Counted from the stretch's first letter, positions 1 to 10,665 are shown. The stretch is 36,645 nucleotides of DNA from Haplomitrium mnioides (GCA_049999725.1 JBNGIS010020428.1:1-36645), one strand, 5' to 3'. Numbers and translations are program-made. The notes: generated by a model from the letters alone, not told the origin.

Positions 1-3
1 GAC

Positions 4-2042
4 ATGAACTTGACAGACTACAGGTTTATATTTGTCAAGAAAAGGAATGCAAAAGGAGAAGTCACAAGATACAAGGCGAGACTAGTCGCAAAAGGATATA
101 CTCAAATCCCTGGACAAGACTACAATCTGACATACTCACCAGTCATGGACACAATCACATATCGATACATGATAGCGTTTGCAATCCAACGCAATCTCAC
201 CATGCATATCATGGATGTTATCACTGCATACGTATATGGCATACTTGACACTCAAATTTTTATGAAAGCCCCCCCCTGAACTCATCTCCAAGATATCATT
301 CCACATTGAGGGGGAGAAGCAAATAAATGAGGTTGGACCTTCTGTCCCTCATAGGCAAAAATATGAAAGTGGACCTTTTGTCCCTCGAGGCCAGCAATAT
401 CAAAATGGACCTTTTGTCCTACACGACCAGAAAAGGGAGAGTAGACCTTTTGTCACTCACACCCAAACTGGTAAACAGAGACCTTTTGTCTCCAAAGGCC
501 GAAATTCTACAGATGGACCTACAGTCCAAAGAGGATACACAAGCCTGATGACTAAACAAGGACCTTCTGTCCTTATGACAAAAACAAAATGCCATGCTAT
601 GAATGATATGTTGCAAACAACAGCAGACAGATCATGTATGAGGCCAGCAAACTTGCTGAGCACGCATGACAACAATGGACCTTCAGTCCCCACAAATGAT
701 CTGCAAAACATGCAACGATATAATGGGCCTTTAGCCCAGCCAGCAAAGAAGATGTACATTAAACATCAACAGGGACCTTTAGTCCCACATCGCCCAAACA
801 AAGGCGTACAAGTAGCAGGAACATCTATGGCAACAAATGGGATATCATCCACAATATCAGACCAGAAAATGGCTGTACAAGTCCTGCGATCAATGTACGG
901 ACTTAAACAGAGCGGTAGAAATTGGTATCAAAGATTCAAATCACAAATGATGACCTTAAACTTTACAAATAAGGACATAGCACCATGTCTCTTCATGAAA
1001 CAAGAAAATCTTGAATATGTCATAGTGGCTATATATGTAGATGACATTAACATCTTTGGCACACCACGACTGGCCAAAGACACCATTGAGAAACCGAAAG
1101 ACATATTCGAAATGCGAGACATCAGCGAACCTGATTTCTGCCTGGGAATACAGTTTGAACATCTACAAGATGGAGTACTAATCCATCAATCCACTTACAC
1201 ATCCAGAATCCTTAAACAGCTCAACATGGATAAAGCTCAACCAATGAGCACTCCAATGGAAATCAGATCATCAGACCCCATGAAAGACATGTTCTCAAAA
1301 AGAAAGGAAACAGAACCAACACTGTGACCTGAAAAACCATATCTTTCAGCAATAGGGGCACTAATGTACCTTGCAAATCAAACAAGACGAGACATAGCTT
1401 TTGTCGTAAACCTGCTGGCAAGACACAGTTCCCAACCCATTATACGACATTGGAATGGTATCAAAAGGATTTTTAGATACCTTCAAGGAACCACAGACAT
1501 GGGACTGTTCTTCCCTAAAAATGCAGAACATGACATTATAGGATATGCTGATGCAGGATACCTATCTGACCCCAACGACAGCAAGTCTCAAACAGGATAT
1601 GTATTCCTTAAAGGGGGCACAGCCATATCATGGAAAAGCACAAAACAAACTATTACTACCACATCTACAAACCATGCTGAGATAATAGCTCTGTATGAGG
1701 CAAGTAGAGAATGCATTTGGTTACGCCAACTCATTGACCATATCAACTCCAACACAGGCCAACCTCTCATTCAAGAGCCTACAACTATATTTGAAGATAA
1801 CAGGCCATGTGTTGACCAAATCGCCCAAGGATTCATCAAGGGTGATAGAATAAAACACATAGCTCCAAAAATTTTCTATACTCATGAACAACATAATGAC
1901 AAAATCAAGGTACAATGGATACCTAGTAAACAAAACAGAGCCGATATGTTCACAAAACCTCTACCCCCCTGCTCTACACAAAGAACACATAGAGGGTATT
2001 GGTCTCAGAAAACTATCTGAAATATACAAGAAGCATACTTAA
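4..2042 (+). pseudogene. copia pol fragment: reverse transcriptase and RNase H
   Basis: The fragment starts inside reverse transcriptase (YKARLVAKGYTQIPGQDY). Motif A is MDVITAYVYG; motif B is YGLKQSGRNWYQRF near 895-935; the catalytic motif C is YVDD near 1035. RNase H follows, with GYADAGYLSD near 1540, a TNHAEIIALYEA stretch and a C-terminal FTKPLPP. Three lesions are visible. Eight C at 269-276 shift the frame and create a TGA at 277-279. A TGA at 1325-1327 replaces a Gly codon found in element B. Six C near 1965-1970 shift the frame again, and the tail reads correctly (GIGLRKLSEIYKKHT) to a TAA at 2040-2042 one frame over. Between the first two lesions the frame is open from 278 to 1324, including the whole repeat insertion. 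Confidence 0.9.
290..868 (+). repeat. GP(F/L/S)V repeat insertion within copia A reverse transcriptase
   Basis: About 193 codons separate the end of the motif A block (QIFMKAPPEL) from the motif B block (MAVQVLRSMYGLKQS), where copia reverse transcriptases normally have about 20 residues. The insertion contains ten copies of a 13-bp core close to GGACCTTTAGTCC, starting at 335, 371, 407, 443, 479, 515, 560, 677, 725 and 773. The first six are exactly 36 bp apart and the last three 48 bp apart. The core encodes Gly-Pro-X-Val, usually followed by Pro, and keeps almost constant codons (GGA CCT NNN GTC). The frame is open throughout. The function is unknown; element B carries the same array in the same place. 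Confidence 0.9.
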
Positions 2043-2345
2043 TCTCATCATCATATCTGAAACTCTGACCTGTTGTCAAATATTCCAGATTTATGAGTTG
2101 GACTTCTTGATGCATATATATTTATTGATGCTGACCAGGATTATTTACAGTTGTGTTATACTGCAGATATTCAAAAACAGATTTGTGATCTCGTGGAGCA
2201 TATCAGATTCTGGACCAGAAGCAACACGACAGATAGAGGAGAACCGCCTACACGACATCATCATTTTATAATCTTGGAACAATTTTTGAAACATCATACA
2301 GATTTTTCATATATTTATTTTATTTAATACTCTATATGTGGTAGC

Positions 2346-2396
2346 ACTCTTTCTCTCATAAGAAAGCAAGAGGGTTTTAATGAGACTACACATATT
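2346..2396 (+). other. conserved copia 3' untranslated block
   Basis: The stretch reads CACTCTTTCTCTC, then AAGAAAG, then GAGGGTTTTAATGAGAC. Its counterpart in element B lies at 29471-29520 on the minus strand. Plant copia elements commonly have a comparable CTCTTT...GGGTTTTAA...GAG block between pol and the polypurine tract. Its role is not known; in both copies the CTTTC and GAAAG segments can pair. Confidence 0.6.
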
Positions 2397-2430
2397 AGAA
2401 GTATATAGGACATCACTAGTTGATAAGTGT

Positions 2431-2456
2431 GGCTGATTACAGGAGAAGAATCAGCC
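2431..2456 (+). repeat. stem-loop abutting the polypurine tract, copia A
   Basis: GGCTGATT at 2431-2438 and AATCAGCC at 2449-2456 form a perfect 8-bp stem around a 10-nt loop. The polypurine tract starts at the next base. Element B has the same stem with a different loop at 29388-29414, so the stem is conserved while the loop is not. Confidence 0.8.
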
Positions 2457-2465
2457 AAGGGGGAG
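2457..2465 (+). other. polypurine tract of copia A
   Basis: AAGGGGGAG lies immediately before the TG of the 3' LTR. In retrotransposons this is the RNase H-resistant primer for plus-strand DNA synthesis. Confidence 0.85.
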
Positions 2466-2626
2466 TGTTATGGGACAACAGTGACACTCCTATATATAGG
2501 ATGCATGTACAGATAAGAGTAACGTTTATCCCTCTCATCTACGGATTGATCAATACATCAAGGAAGGATTGTGTGGCGCAGCAGTTCTCTCTACGTCTCT
2601 CTCTGTGTGACATGCATACCACAACA
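2466..2626 (+). repeat. 3' LTR of copia A, 161 bp
   Basis: The LTR starts TGTTATGG directly after the polypurine tract and ends CCACAACA, giving short imperfect inverted ends. A TATATATAGG at 2491-2500 is a plausible TATA box. The length is very short for a protein-coding copia element. The 5' LTR lies outside the window, so the boundaries rest on structure and on comparison with element B. Confidence 0.75.
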
Positions 2627-3515
2627 ATTTGAAAATTGATTGCTGTTGGTTAAATTGACATCTCTTCTAGCAATGCGTACAATAAGCACAATTGGTATCA
2701 CCTACCCTAGAAATTGATTTGGCCATGAGTAAATTGTACTACTTGTGCTTTTTGTGGAGTGATCTTGTTGGTAAGAGAAGCGGAGGTGTGGTGGAGCCAA
2801 ATGAGAGAGAACACAGAACAGCTCTGAAATGATCCTCAACACAGGGCTATAGCCTCATTACATGTCTCTGGGACTGTGCCAAATATGGCTAAACAAAATG
2901 ATTGCCATAGACAAGGGAATAAGTATCTGCACATCATAGTGAACCTGTGAACAGGAAGGAACAAAATTATGAGTAACTCAATTGCGTTTCTCCACAGCTC
3001 TTATTGTTTTGCAGATTGTGTGATCCTATGCCCTTTCATGATAGAGTCAAAAGGGGCTTCATCATCATTGATGTCCCCACAATTCATACCAACGTTTCTT
3101 TGTGCCGGTTTCTGCATTTCCCACATTTCTTCTGCTGTGGATATTTTGGTCATGAAGTCCACACATCTGATCACTTTCTTTAGTGAAAAGATGTAAAATT
3201 AGTACAACTATGTAATGTGCTGAGAGCTCAATTTCTCCTTGTCGTTGGGTGAACTGCTGTTATTCTGATGTGAAGATCAGCCAATGATTCTGTTCCATGT
3301 TCTTTGCAAATTGACCATTCTCTTACATTATTTTGATAGGGCACTTTGTTCAATTCATCTGGCAGTGTTGAGAAGCAAAATCCTTTCGTAAGTCCCAGGA
3401 AAAGATTTACAGGCTAGTTGGTCCTTGCAAAGCTTGGATTACAGATCGAACCTATCATATTCTATGAAATTCTAGCAGTTTTTGAAATCTGTATCGTGAA
3501 CACATCACCCTTGCG
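2627..3515. other. no gene recognised: flank of copia A and 3' region of the PPR gene
   Basis: This is AT-rich sequence with only short open frames, none resembling a known family. The right part should contain the 3' untranslated region of the minus-strand PPR gene. No poly(A) signal could be assigned with confidence. Confidence 0.5.
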
Positions 3516-5386
3516 TCACCAGTAATCCTTACAAGAACAAAGGCCGTCCTTGAAGTGATGAAATCTGTTTGCGTCCCTAACAATGATTTCTCTACATTCT
3601 ATCTTTGCTATGAATTTGGTGGCAGTGTGACAGTCAACACACACCCTCAAATTTTTATAAATCCGTAGCTGAGTACCAGGAGCTGTGCTGATAATCCCAA
3701 AAGCAATGGCCAGTTTCTCACTGTGGGGACAAAAAGGAAATACCTTCTCTTCTTCCTGTACATCATGTTGCACAAACTGTATGTCTGCCACACAGCCTGC
3801 GCGGTTCATCTGCCCATACAATCTCTTCAGCTCTGCATGGATTTCTTCTATTCGAGGATGGTCTCTGTCATCTGCAACAAATGAATGCACTTTGGTATTC
3901 ACTTCAATCCATGTGCGCCCTGGCAGTTTCTTCACACCCCTTCCCTTCCGTAGTTCTTGAATCTTATCACTGCTTCCGCGTTGGCCAGCAGCGACATAGA
4001 TGTTAGACAGCAGCACATACCCAGCAGTGTCATCAGGCTTTAATTCAAGAACTAGTTGAGCTATGCGCTCTCCCATTTCCACGTTACGGTGATTTCTACA
4101 AGCACCCAACAAGGCCCTCAATGCAACGCTATTCTTGCTTATTATAGGTTCCCTTCTAAGAAACAACTCTGCTTCATCCAGACGGCCAGCTCGACCAAGG
4201 AGATCAACCATGCAGATGTAATGCTCCACTGTCGGAGAAACACTGTAAACTGAATCCATGGTTTCAAAGAAGTGAATACCTTCGTCCACTAAGCCCCCAT
4301 GGCTACAGGCTGAAAGAAGACAAATAAAAGTCACCCTGTCCAGTTTTACTCCAGCTTCGTTCATTTCTTGAAAAAGCTGGAGAGATTCCTTGGCTAGCCC
4401 GTGCATTGCAAAACCACCAAGCATGGCACACCAAGAGACCACATTACGAGTTGGCATTCCACGAAATACTTTTTCGGCATCGGATAAGCTGCCACATTTG
4501 CAATACATGTCGACGAGCCCACTTCCCACATACACATCAGACTCACAACCACTTTGAATGATCTGCTCATGGATACGTCTTCCTTCTACCAGGGCCATAG
4601 TGCTCGCACAGGCTTTCAAAACTAATACGAAGGTTACAGAATTCGCCTTCACCTCAGAGGCTTGCATTTGTCGGAAAAGTTTGAGTGCCTTTTGCTCTTC
4701 CTCACAATTCACATATCCAGCGAGCATGGCACTCCAAGACACTACATCACGCACAGGCATCGCACGAAACACTCTCTGTGCATCCGCCAAGCTCCCGCAC
4801 TTGGCATACATGTCCACGAGGCTATTACTCACGCACAAATCGGATTCGCAACCACTTTCACGAACCTGTGCATGGACACGCCTGCCTTGGTCTAGTGCCG
4901 CTAAACTGGCACATGCATTGAGAATTGTGGCAAAAATAAACTTATCTGGCTTCACTGCTTCTGTTTGCATCTGGTTGTATAGTTCCAGTGCGTCCTTTCC
5001 TCGATCAGACTTTACACATTTTGACAGCATAGCATTCCAAGCGTAATGGCTCCTAGACACGGAACCTGGTGTCATAGACGTAAGCTTTTTTTTCACCCAT
5101 GAGGGATTCGCTCTCTTGTCCAACCACAGACCCGCCCCTGTATTCTTGTGTTTGAAATCTGGATATTTAGAATTCACCTAGGAACCAGAGATCCAACTCC
5201 ACCTGATCAGGGACCAGGGACCAGGGATGGATGGTACACAAGACTCGAAATCTTCCAACTAAAATATAACTATGCCAACTGAATTTCTTTCGTATTTGAA
5301 GAGTTCCACCTTATCCGTCGTATGATCCCACCACTGTCCAGGGTCTGAAAAGAATTGCCGCCATAGTTCCTCCAAACTAATGCGGC
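3516..5386 (-). CDS. PPR-DYW RNA-editing protein with N-terminal OSB-type PDF motif, 5' incomplete
   Basis: This is probably a site-specific C-to-U RNA editing factor of mitochondria or plastids. The long exon (5177-3516) encodes, counting from its first codon, about nine P-, L- and S-type PPR repeats (residues about 44-350), E1 and E2 motifs, a PG-box (GRTWIEV) and a full DYW deaminase. The deaminase shows HSE at 485-487, CVDC at 513-516, CSC at 547-549 and terminal DYW. That frame opens with GTG after a TAG, so it is not a true start. The first in-frame ATG (5075) falls just before the first repeat. The same frame continues upstream in a short exon, 5386-5310 (LEELWRQFFSDPGQWWD), joined across an intron at 5309-5178. 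The junction gives DKVNSKYPDFKHKNTG, then LWLD and NPSWVKKKL, which is a PDF motif of OSB proteins. Exons further 5', including the start and transit peptide, were not found. No lesions are seen in the long exon. Confidence 0.88.
5178..5309 (-). other. predicted 132-bp intron splitting the PDF motif
   Basis: On the minus strand the donor is AAG|GTGGAA and the acceptor is TTCCTAG|GTGAAT. The intron is phase 0, a multiple of three long, and contains in-frame stops. Removing it joins WWDHTTDK to VNSKYPDFKHK, rebuilding a continuous PDF motif, which is the main evidence. The donor context is weak, so transcript support would be needed. Confidence 0.7.
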
Positions 5387-8300
5387 CTGCCACAGCCCAT
5401 GAGGATATGTTACTGTCTCACTTACGTGAACACCGCACATTGCTAAAGAAAAGTAACCGCAACCAGACTTCCAATCTACGCTTGTGAACTCTGAAGCTTA
5501 GTGGAATGCTTCTTTGAAAATAATTTTGGAAGGGTCCTCACCATCAGCTACACTAGAGAGCGATCGCGACCTTGGGATGCCAGACTTCACTTTCTCCCGA
5601 TGACACTTTGCCCCTGAATGAAAAGACAATCGCAACGCCTGAAAAGTCACATCGTGCCCAGGGATTGAATGCAGTGCGCAAGACTAATATGACTGCGTAC
5701 CGGAGAAGAGGAGCTTGGCAGAGGAATCTAGCTCCAAGGACACAAGGGACACTTGCCGAATTCCGAAATACGACTCACGCACCCACTGTGCGAGCAGTCT
5801 AGATCCTGCAACAGTGTCCGGCGATGTCATTGTCCAGCAAAACCAACAACAGAAGTCTCGCCGGTAGTTGACTCGAGAAAACCATACAGAAGAGGAAAAA
5901 GAAGATTTCAGAACCCAGCAAATGAGATGAAGTCACCGAAAATATAATTTTAGTCGGAATCGGTTGTTAGCAGCATGCTCACGACCTAAATGCCCTCTGA
6001 ACAGAATTTTCATTTCTGGCCTTGCAAGACGACTTTAATCAGCAGAAACAGTTCTCTCCGTAATGACTCGATCATGAACATGTCAAAACCACATTCGAGC
6101 CTCATTAACAACAACTACTGGAGACACCACCTTCTACTTCTCATTCACCTTTGTTACACCCTTTACTATTCACAGAAATTCGCAAAAATTGTCAAGCCCA
6201 AATTTCTTTTCTCATCTCAACACACACGTTTTAATAGACATGGAGCTATGGATGGACTCTTCCCGCACATACCAGCATCAATTGCCTACGATTGAGGAAA
6301 TTTGCACAAAAGACCTGCTCATTAAGGAATATAAAACCATGAAACGAGTTGCATCACATAGCTCTCAGAACACTGCTCTCACGATTGAAGCAATTATAGT
6401 GAAGACAAACCACAGCTTGGATATTACAATTCCAGCGTTTGCGTAAGCACAATTGCATAAAAAGTAAAACACAAGTCTAAAACGAACCAGAATACCTGGA
6501 ATTGAGAGAAGCACTTCAAAATGTGTAAATCCAAATGGGATGTTTCAGCCGCTACCATGACCGTCAGGCTATAAAGAACTGAATGCCTTAGCTACCAACA
6601 ATAGATTCAAGTCTGCAGACACTGTTTTTGCTTCGTGGACGGGAAATTATGTTGTGTGGAGTCTGCAGCTATTTCAGATTGTTAGGAATAAAAATTTGAA
6701 CTTCAACGTGGCCGAGTACAGATCTACACCAGCATCACTGAAAGTGTACAATCGAAGCAGAAATGGAAGATTCAAACGAAGAAGGCAAGCTGAGACAGCA
6801 TTATCACATCAATGAAAATTGCTTGGAATGCTCCAGGGAGGAGATATCAGAGGAAAGGCGCTCGTTCCCTCTATTTCCCCTACCTTAGAAATTTTTAAAA
6901 CTAGTTCTGACGGAGTGCATTGCAGGCCGTGCATCATGCTCTGCCAACCTCAAAATTTCATTTCCATAGCCACTCCATTCCACAGGGAAGATGAAGGAAA
7001 GAATACCACCCCGGAATTTGACAGTGGCTTAAGCGTGAACAGTTCCCCTACGCGTATCTTTCCATCTGTTATTTCATACCAACTTTAGTGCCAATTGCTT
7101 TGCTGCAGGATTCATCAAATTCTATTCCACTGCCAGAGAGAATTCCACGAGTGACAGTTTGGATCTTTCATAGACGCATGCTTAGCACATTGTGCGCTCT
7201 TCTTTCGCTTTTTTACTAAAAGCTGCACTGGCCGTTTACCCTGTCTTGGACTGCTTCTAACCAATGCAGTTTGCGTAGACAACAATAGTGCTTCTCTCCT
7301 GAAGAACTGAAAGTGAGCCAGGAAGCTGTCAGGACATTATGGGTATCTCCGTCCTTAACGACAACTGTTGTAAAAGACTCCTTCCTGAGCTTAGAATGAG
7401 GTTCTGGTGCGCGCTAAGAAGCTTGAGACGGATGCTTTGTGACGTGGTCAAGAGATATCAACTGTCAAATCGAGAGTTTTTTGATAGAACTAGTTTCAAG
7501 TGACCAAATTCTCCTTCGATTATGTGAAAGGATTAGTCAATTGTGGTGAGCTGAAAAGATCGATCTACAGCAGGCTGTCGATTGCAGTGCACTATCTATG
7601 TTTCATACATTTTTCATGAAACGTACTGAGGTGGATGCAGTCAATGTTGCGTATCGTAGGGATTACATAAGGTCTTTGTTTATTTGCAGGAGTTCTTCAA
7701 AGAGTTGAATCAGCCTACGGTGTATTGGGTTCATCTGAGAGAACAGAAGTCTTTGATGGCAGGCGACTATCATCGTAACTCTGCTACCTTTGTTACCCAG
7801 ACGTAGACACATCTCAGTTCTGGGGCGTGTGTTTGCGCTGCTGTACTGGCTTGCATTCCCTTTTCTTAGTCAAGGCAGAGGCAACTGAACATATTTTTGC
7901 CAGTGAGTGTGTACTTACCTCGGCTGATGCGTCTATTTCTGAAGGACTTTTCAATGAAAACAATTCTAACGCATTAGATCTGTTGACAGTCAAAGCAAGA
8001 CACGTCCGTTTCTGTGATGGGTAAAAACTGAGGTAAGCAGATTTCACTGCCTCTAGACCATACGAAGGCAGCACCTGTTCGGCAAATTGTGGATCTTCTA
8101 AGCGTTGACTATCTTCCGTTTCCCAGGCAAACTCGTGTCGGCATGTCCATGGAGTCCATGCTGTGAAAATATATATATTGCGTCATGGGTCTCTGTGATG
8201 GTAGACGGCAGGCAGGTTCGCCTTCAGGACCTTCAGCTGCATTGTTTCTTCACGAATCAGTAGTGCTTAATTAGGATTGCCTTTTAACTTGATTCCGTTC

Positions 8301-9035
8301 CAAGCTCACTAATTGATCTGATAGCACAATGTAGGCATGCGAAAACTCTATCTGACTTGTGGTGTAAACAGAATGAAGATTGAAGAGTTTGAAAAAGCAG
8401 ACTGGATATGTCGCGTAGTGTCAGCCAATTCTCAATCGAGCGAACGTGAATTTCAAAAGGTAATACGGGATCGGGAAGTTAAGCACAACTACCATATATA
8501 GGCCACATGCCCAAAGTCGAGTTCTAGATAAACTTTGTAACGAACTTCAAGTGTCAGCTTTCGAAATGACTGTCTTTTGCTCTCTCGAAAGGAACATCAG
8601 AATATTCCCATTATAAATCCGAACAAAGGAACCTTGAAACATAGAAAAAATTTGTGTCGTTTTACAGAGCAATTTAACTTTCAATCCTCACAGTTTGCAT
8701 GAAGCTCACAATTGGTGCGATCAAATTTTCGCTAGCATACCGAACCAATTCCGTTTCATTACCGCTGTTTCCTCCTGGAAAATGTTGTTACGTTAACATG
8801 CAAATCCCCCCTTTCAGATTACAGATTCTTGAGAGCTCATCAATGTGAAACGTATACAAAGGGGAACTTTTAGAAGTTGAAACAACAACTATGTTTTCAG
8901 CCTCTAAGGTGACCCTGGCAAAAAAATTGGCATTCACGTTCCCACGAACGTTCATGATCCAAAAAATTTGGATGACTTTCTCCCGAAAAGAAAGGTTAGG
9001 GTTGAGCAAAGGAGAGAAAAGGGACGGGTGCGGAG
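5387..9035. other. no gene recognised; possible upstream exons of the PPR gene and PFD5 promoter
   Basis: About 3.6 kb with no protein family I can name. One minus-strand frame is open from about 8150 to 7814 and includes RHEFAWETEDSQRLEDPQ. It is coding-like in composition and could be an upstream exon of the PPR gene, but it does not resemble the OB-fold of OSB proteins. The last few hundred bases before 9036 must hold the promoter and 5' leader of the prefoldin gene; no TATA box stands out. Confidence 0.4.
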
Positions 9036-10157
9036 ATGGCGGAGTTGAGAGCACGCGATGTGGTGGAGGACGTGGGAAAGCTTAATACGGAACAGCTTCG
9101 CGCTGTGAAAGAACAGGTGGATGCGGAGTTTTGTGTACTACAGGATAGCGTCAACACTATTCGAACTGCTATCAACCGCTTTGAAATGGCAGAAAATGCG
9201 CTTCACAATCTTTCTGTGCAACCAGCAGGTGCTATCGCACTCTTTGTTGTCGTGTTAGTAGGAACATGATGACGATTGTGGGCGTGCATTATGAATGCAT
9301 CTGGAAGTCAAGCAATAACAACTAACCATATGGCGTTTGCAGGACAGAAGATGCTGGTACCTTTGACTGCATCGCTTTATGTACCCGGAGCATTGGCGAA
9401 TGTGGATACTATTCTTGTGGATGTAGGCACTGGCTACTACATTGAGGTACTTTATGGCAGGAACTAAGGAGGAACCGTGTAGTTATTTTCCTTTCCAAGG
9501 CATTGAACTTCTAGACCTCATCTCATTGGAAGAGCTTGAGTTTCTGGCCAGTCAAGTGCAGTCTCCTCGTGAACTTATGTAGGGCATAAATTTTAGAGCA
9601 CTTGTCCGACACGTTGCTAACTTACCCTGACAATTTGGTGGAAATTGCTTGTGACTTCATTCATGCTTCGTTGGATTGTGTTTTGCTCCATAAATTTCTG
9701 TGCAGAAATCATTGCCTGATGGGAAAGACTATTGTGATCGGAAAATTAAGTTTCTGAGAGCCAACCATGACAAGTTAGTGGAGGTAATTTGTACATTTGG
9801 AATTTTGTTTCAAAGCTTTACTGTATTTATCTCGTCTGGAGTGCCATGGGTAATTACGGTTGTAGCAAAAAGAAGTTATTTTGCTGTCCTGAATGGCAAG
9901 GCGACAGAGATTTGTGATGAATGTCACTGTTTGTTTGTTAAGAAAATAGTTAGCCCTGGTCTAAAGAGTTCATTTGGTTAGGTTTTTATGCCTTTGGATA
10001 GGGCAGTAGGTGAGTGCTTGCCGGTGTCTAAAAGAACTGAGATTCTTGCCAATGCAAGGTGGCTAGTGAGAAACGCAATGCAGCAGAACAGGTGGCTATG
10101 GTATTGCAGGCTAAGTTACGACAGCAACTGAACAGCTCAGGTAGTCCAGTTACATGA
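9036..10157 (+). CDS. PFD5: prefoldin subunit 5, four exons, 157 aa
   Basis: Prefoldin is a cytosolic hexameric chaperone that delivers unfolded actin and tubulin to the CCT chaperonin; subunit 5 is an alpha-type subunit. The exons are 9036-9228, 9343-9446, 9706-9783 and 10059-10157. Donors are CAG|GTGCTA, GAG|GTACTT and GAG|GTAATT; acceptors are TTTGCAG, TGTGCAG and ATGCAAG. The phases join cleanly (1, 0, 0). The product begins [20 protein letters not shown], with an N-terminal coiled-coil helix ([14 protein letters not shown]). It continues with the beta-hairpin segment [13 protein letters not shown] and [10 protein letters not shown], then [12 protein letters not shown], and ends in a C-terminal helix ([16 protein letters not shown]). 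Length and exon content match plant PFD5, about 150 residues. No lesion is seen and every splice site is canonical. Confidence 0.95.
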
Positions 10158-10665
10158 CCATGCATTGCATCATGTGAATCCAGTAGCTTTATAAAAACCC
10201 TTGAGAGATGGAATTTCGATTAGTGGGTTTAGAGTGACATTGATATCTGAAATATTTAAGGCCTAGTGTCTCTCCAGAGAAGTCCAGATGTTCATAACTG
10301 CAGTTTATATTTGAACTGTGAAGAATCAGTCACTGTTCTCAATTACATAAAGCATGCGGTTGTCGTAACTTTTACAGTTTCTGCCAAGATATGGTTTCAA
10401 CATTTTTCAGATAGGCTTGGATGGCTGGATGGAAGGTTTGTGTGTCTTAGATTGCATAATCTGATCATGAGTGCAGTGTGTGTTGAATTCAGTTGAGGCT
10501 TGTCATCATAATACGCATCTGTGAAGCTCTTTCCACCTCTTAGCCAAACTCTTGAACATGCACAATTTGTGAGGGAACAGAATCCTTTAAAATAATGTAT
10601 ATCATGAACATATTGTGATTGCTTCAACCTCTGAGAGAAAGGTTCTCTGTATGTCTCTGTTAGAA
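10158..10665. other. 3' flank of PFD5, no further gene seen
   Basis: This should contain the 3' untranslated region of PFD5. Only short open frames are present, and none resembles a known protein. Confidence 0.5.

Larger units (their letters stand above)
1..2626 (+). mobile_element. Ty1/copia retrotransposon A, 3' part, truncated by the window start
   Basis: The order reverse transcriptase, RNase H, conserved 3' block, polypurine tract and LTR is that of a Ty1/copia element read left to right. Gag, protease and integrase would lie left of the window. The 3' end is set by the polypurine tract at 2457-2465 followed by TGTTATGG, and by CCACAACA ending at 2626. The pol region carries a one-base expansion in a C run, a nonsense codon and a second C-run expansion, so this copy cannot make intact Pol as assembled. 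The closest relative in the window is element B on the opposite strand; both share an unusual repeat insertion in reverse transcriptase and the same short-LTR design. Confidence 0.93.

Noticed and set aside
2969-3196. Open frame of 75 codons on +
   Set aside because: Composition and sequence match no family; it lies in the presumed 3' flank of the PPR gene.
4558-5046. 162-codon frame on + opposite the PPR gene
   Set aside because: It is the antisense shadow of strongly conserved PPR repeats.
5175-5177. GTG as start codon of the PPR protein
   Set aside because: Plant nuclear genes rarely start with GTG, and the upstream TAG is the end of a predicted intron; the true start lies in an upstream exon or at the ATG at 5075.
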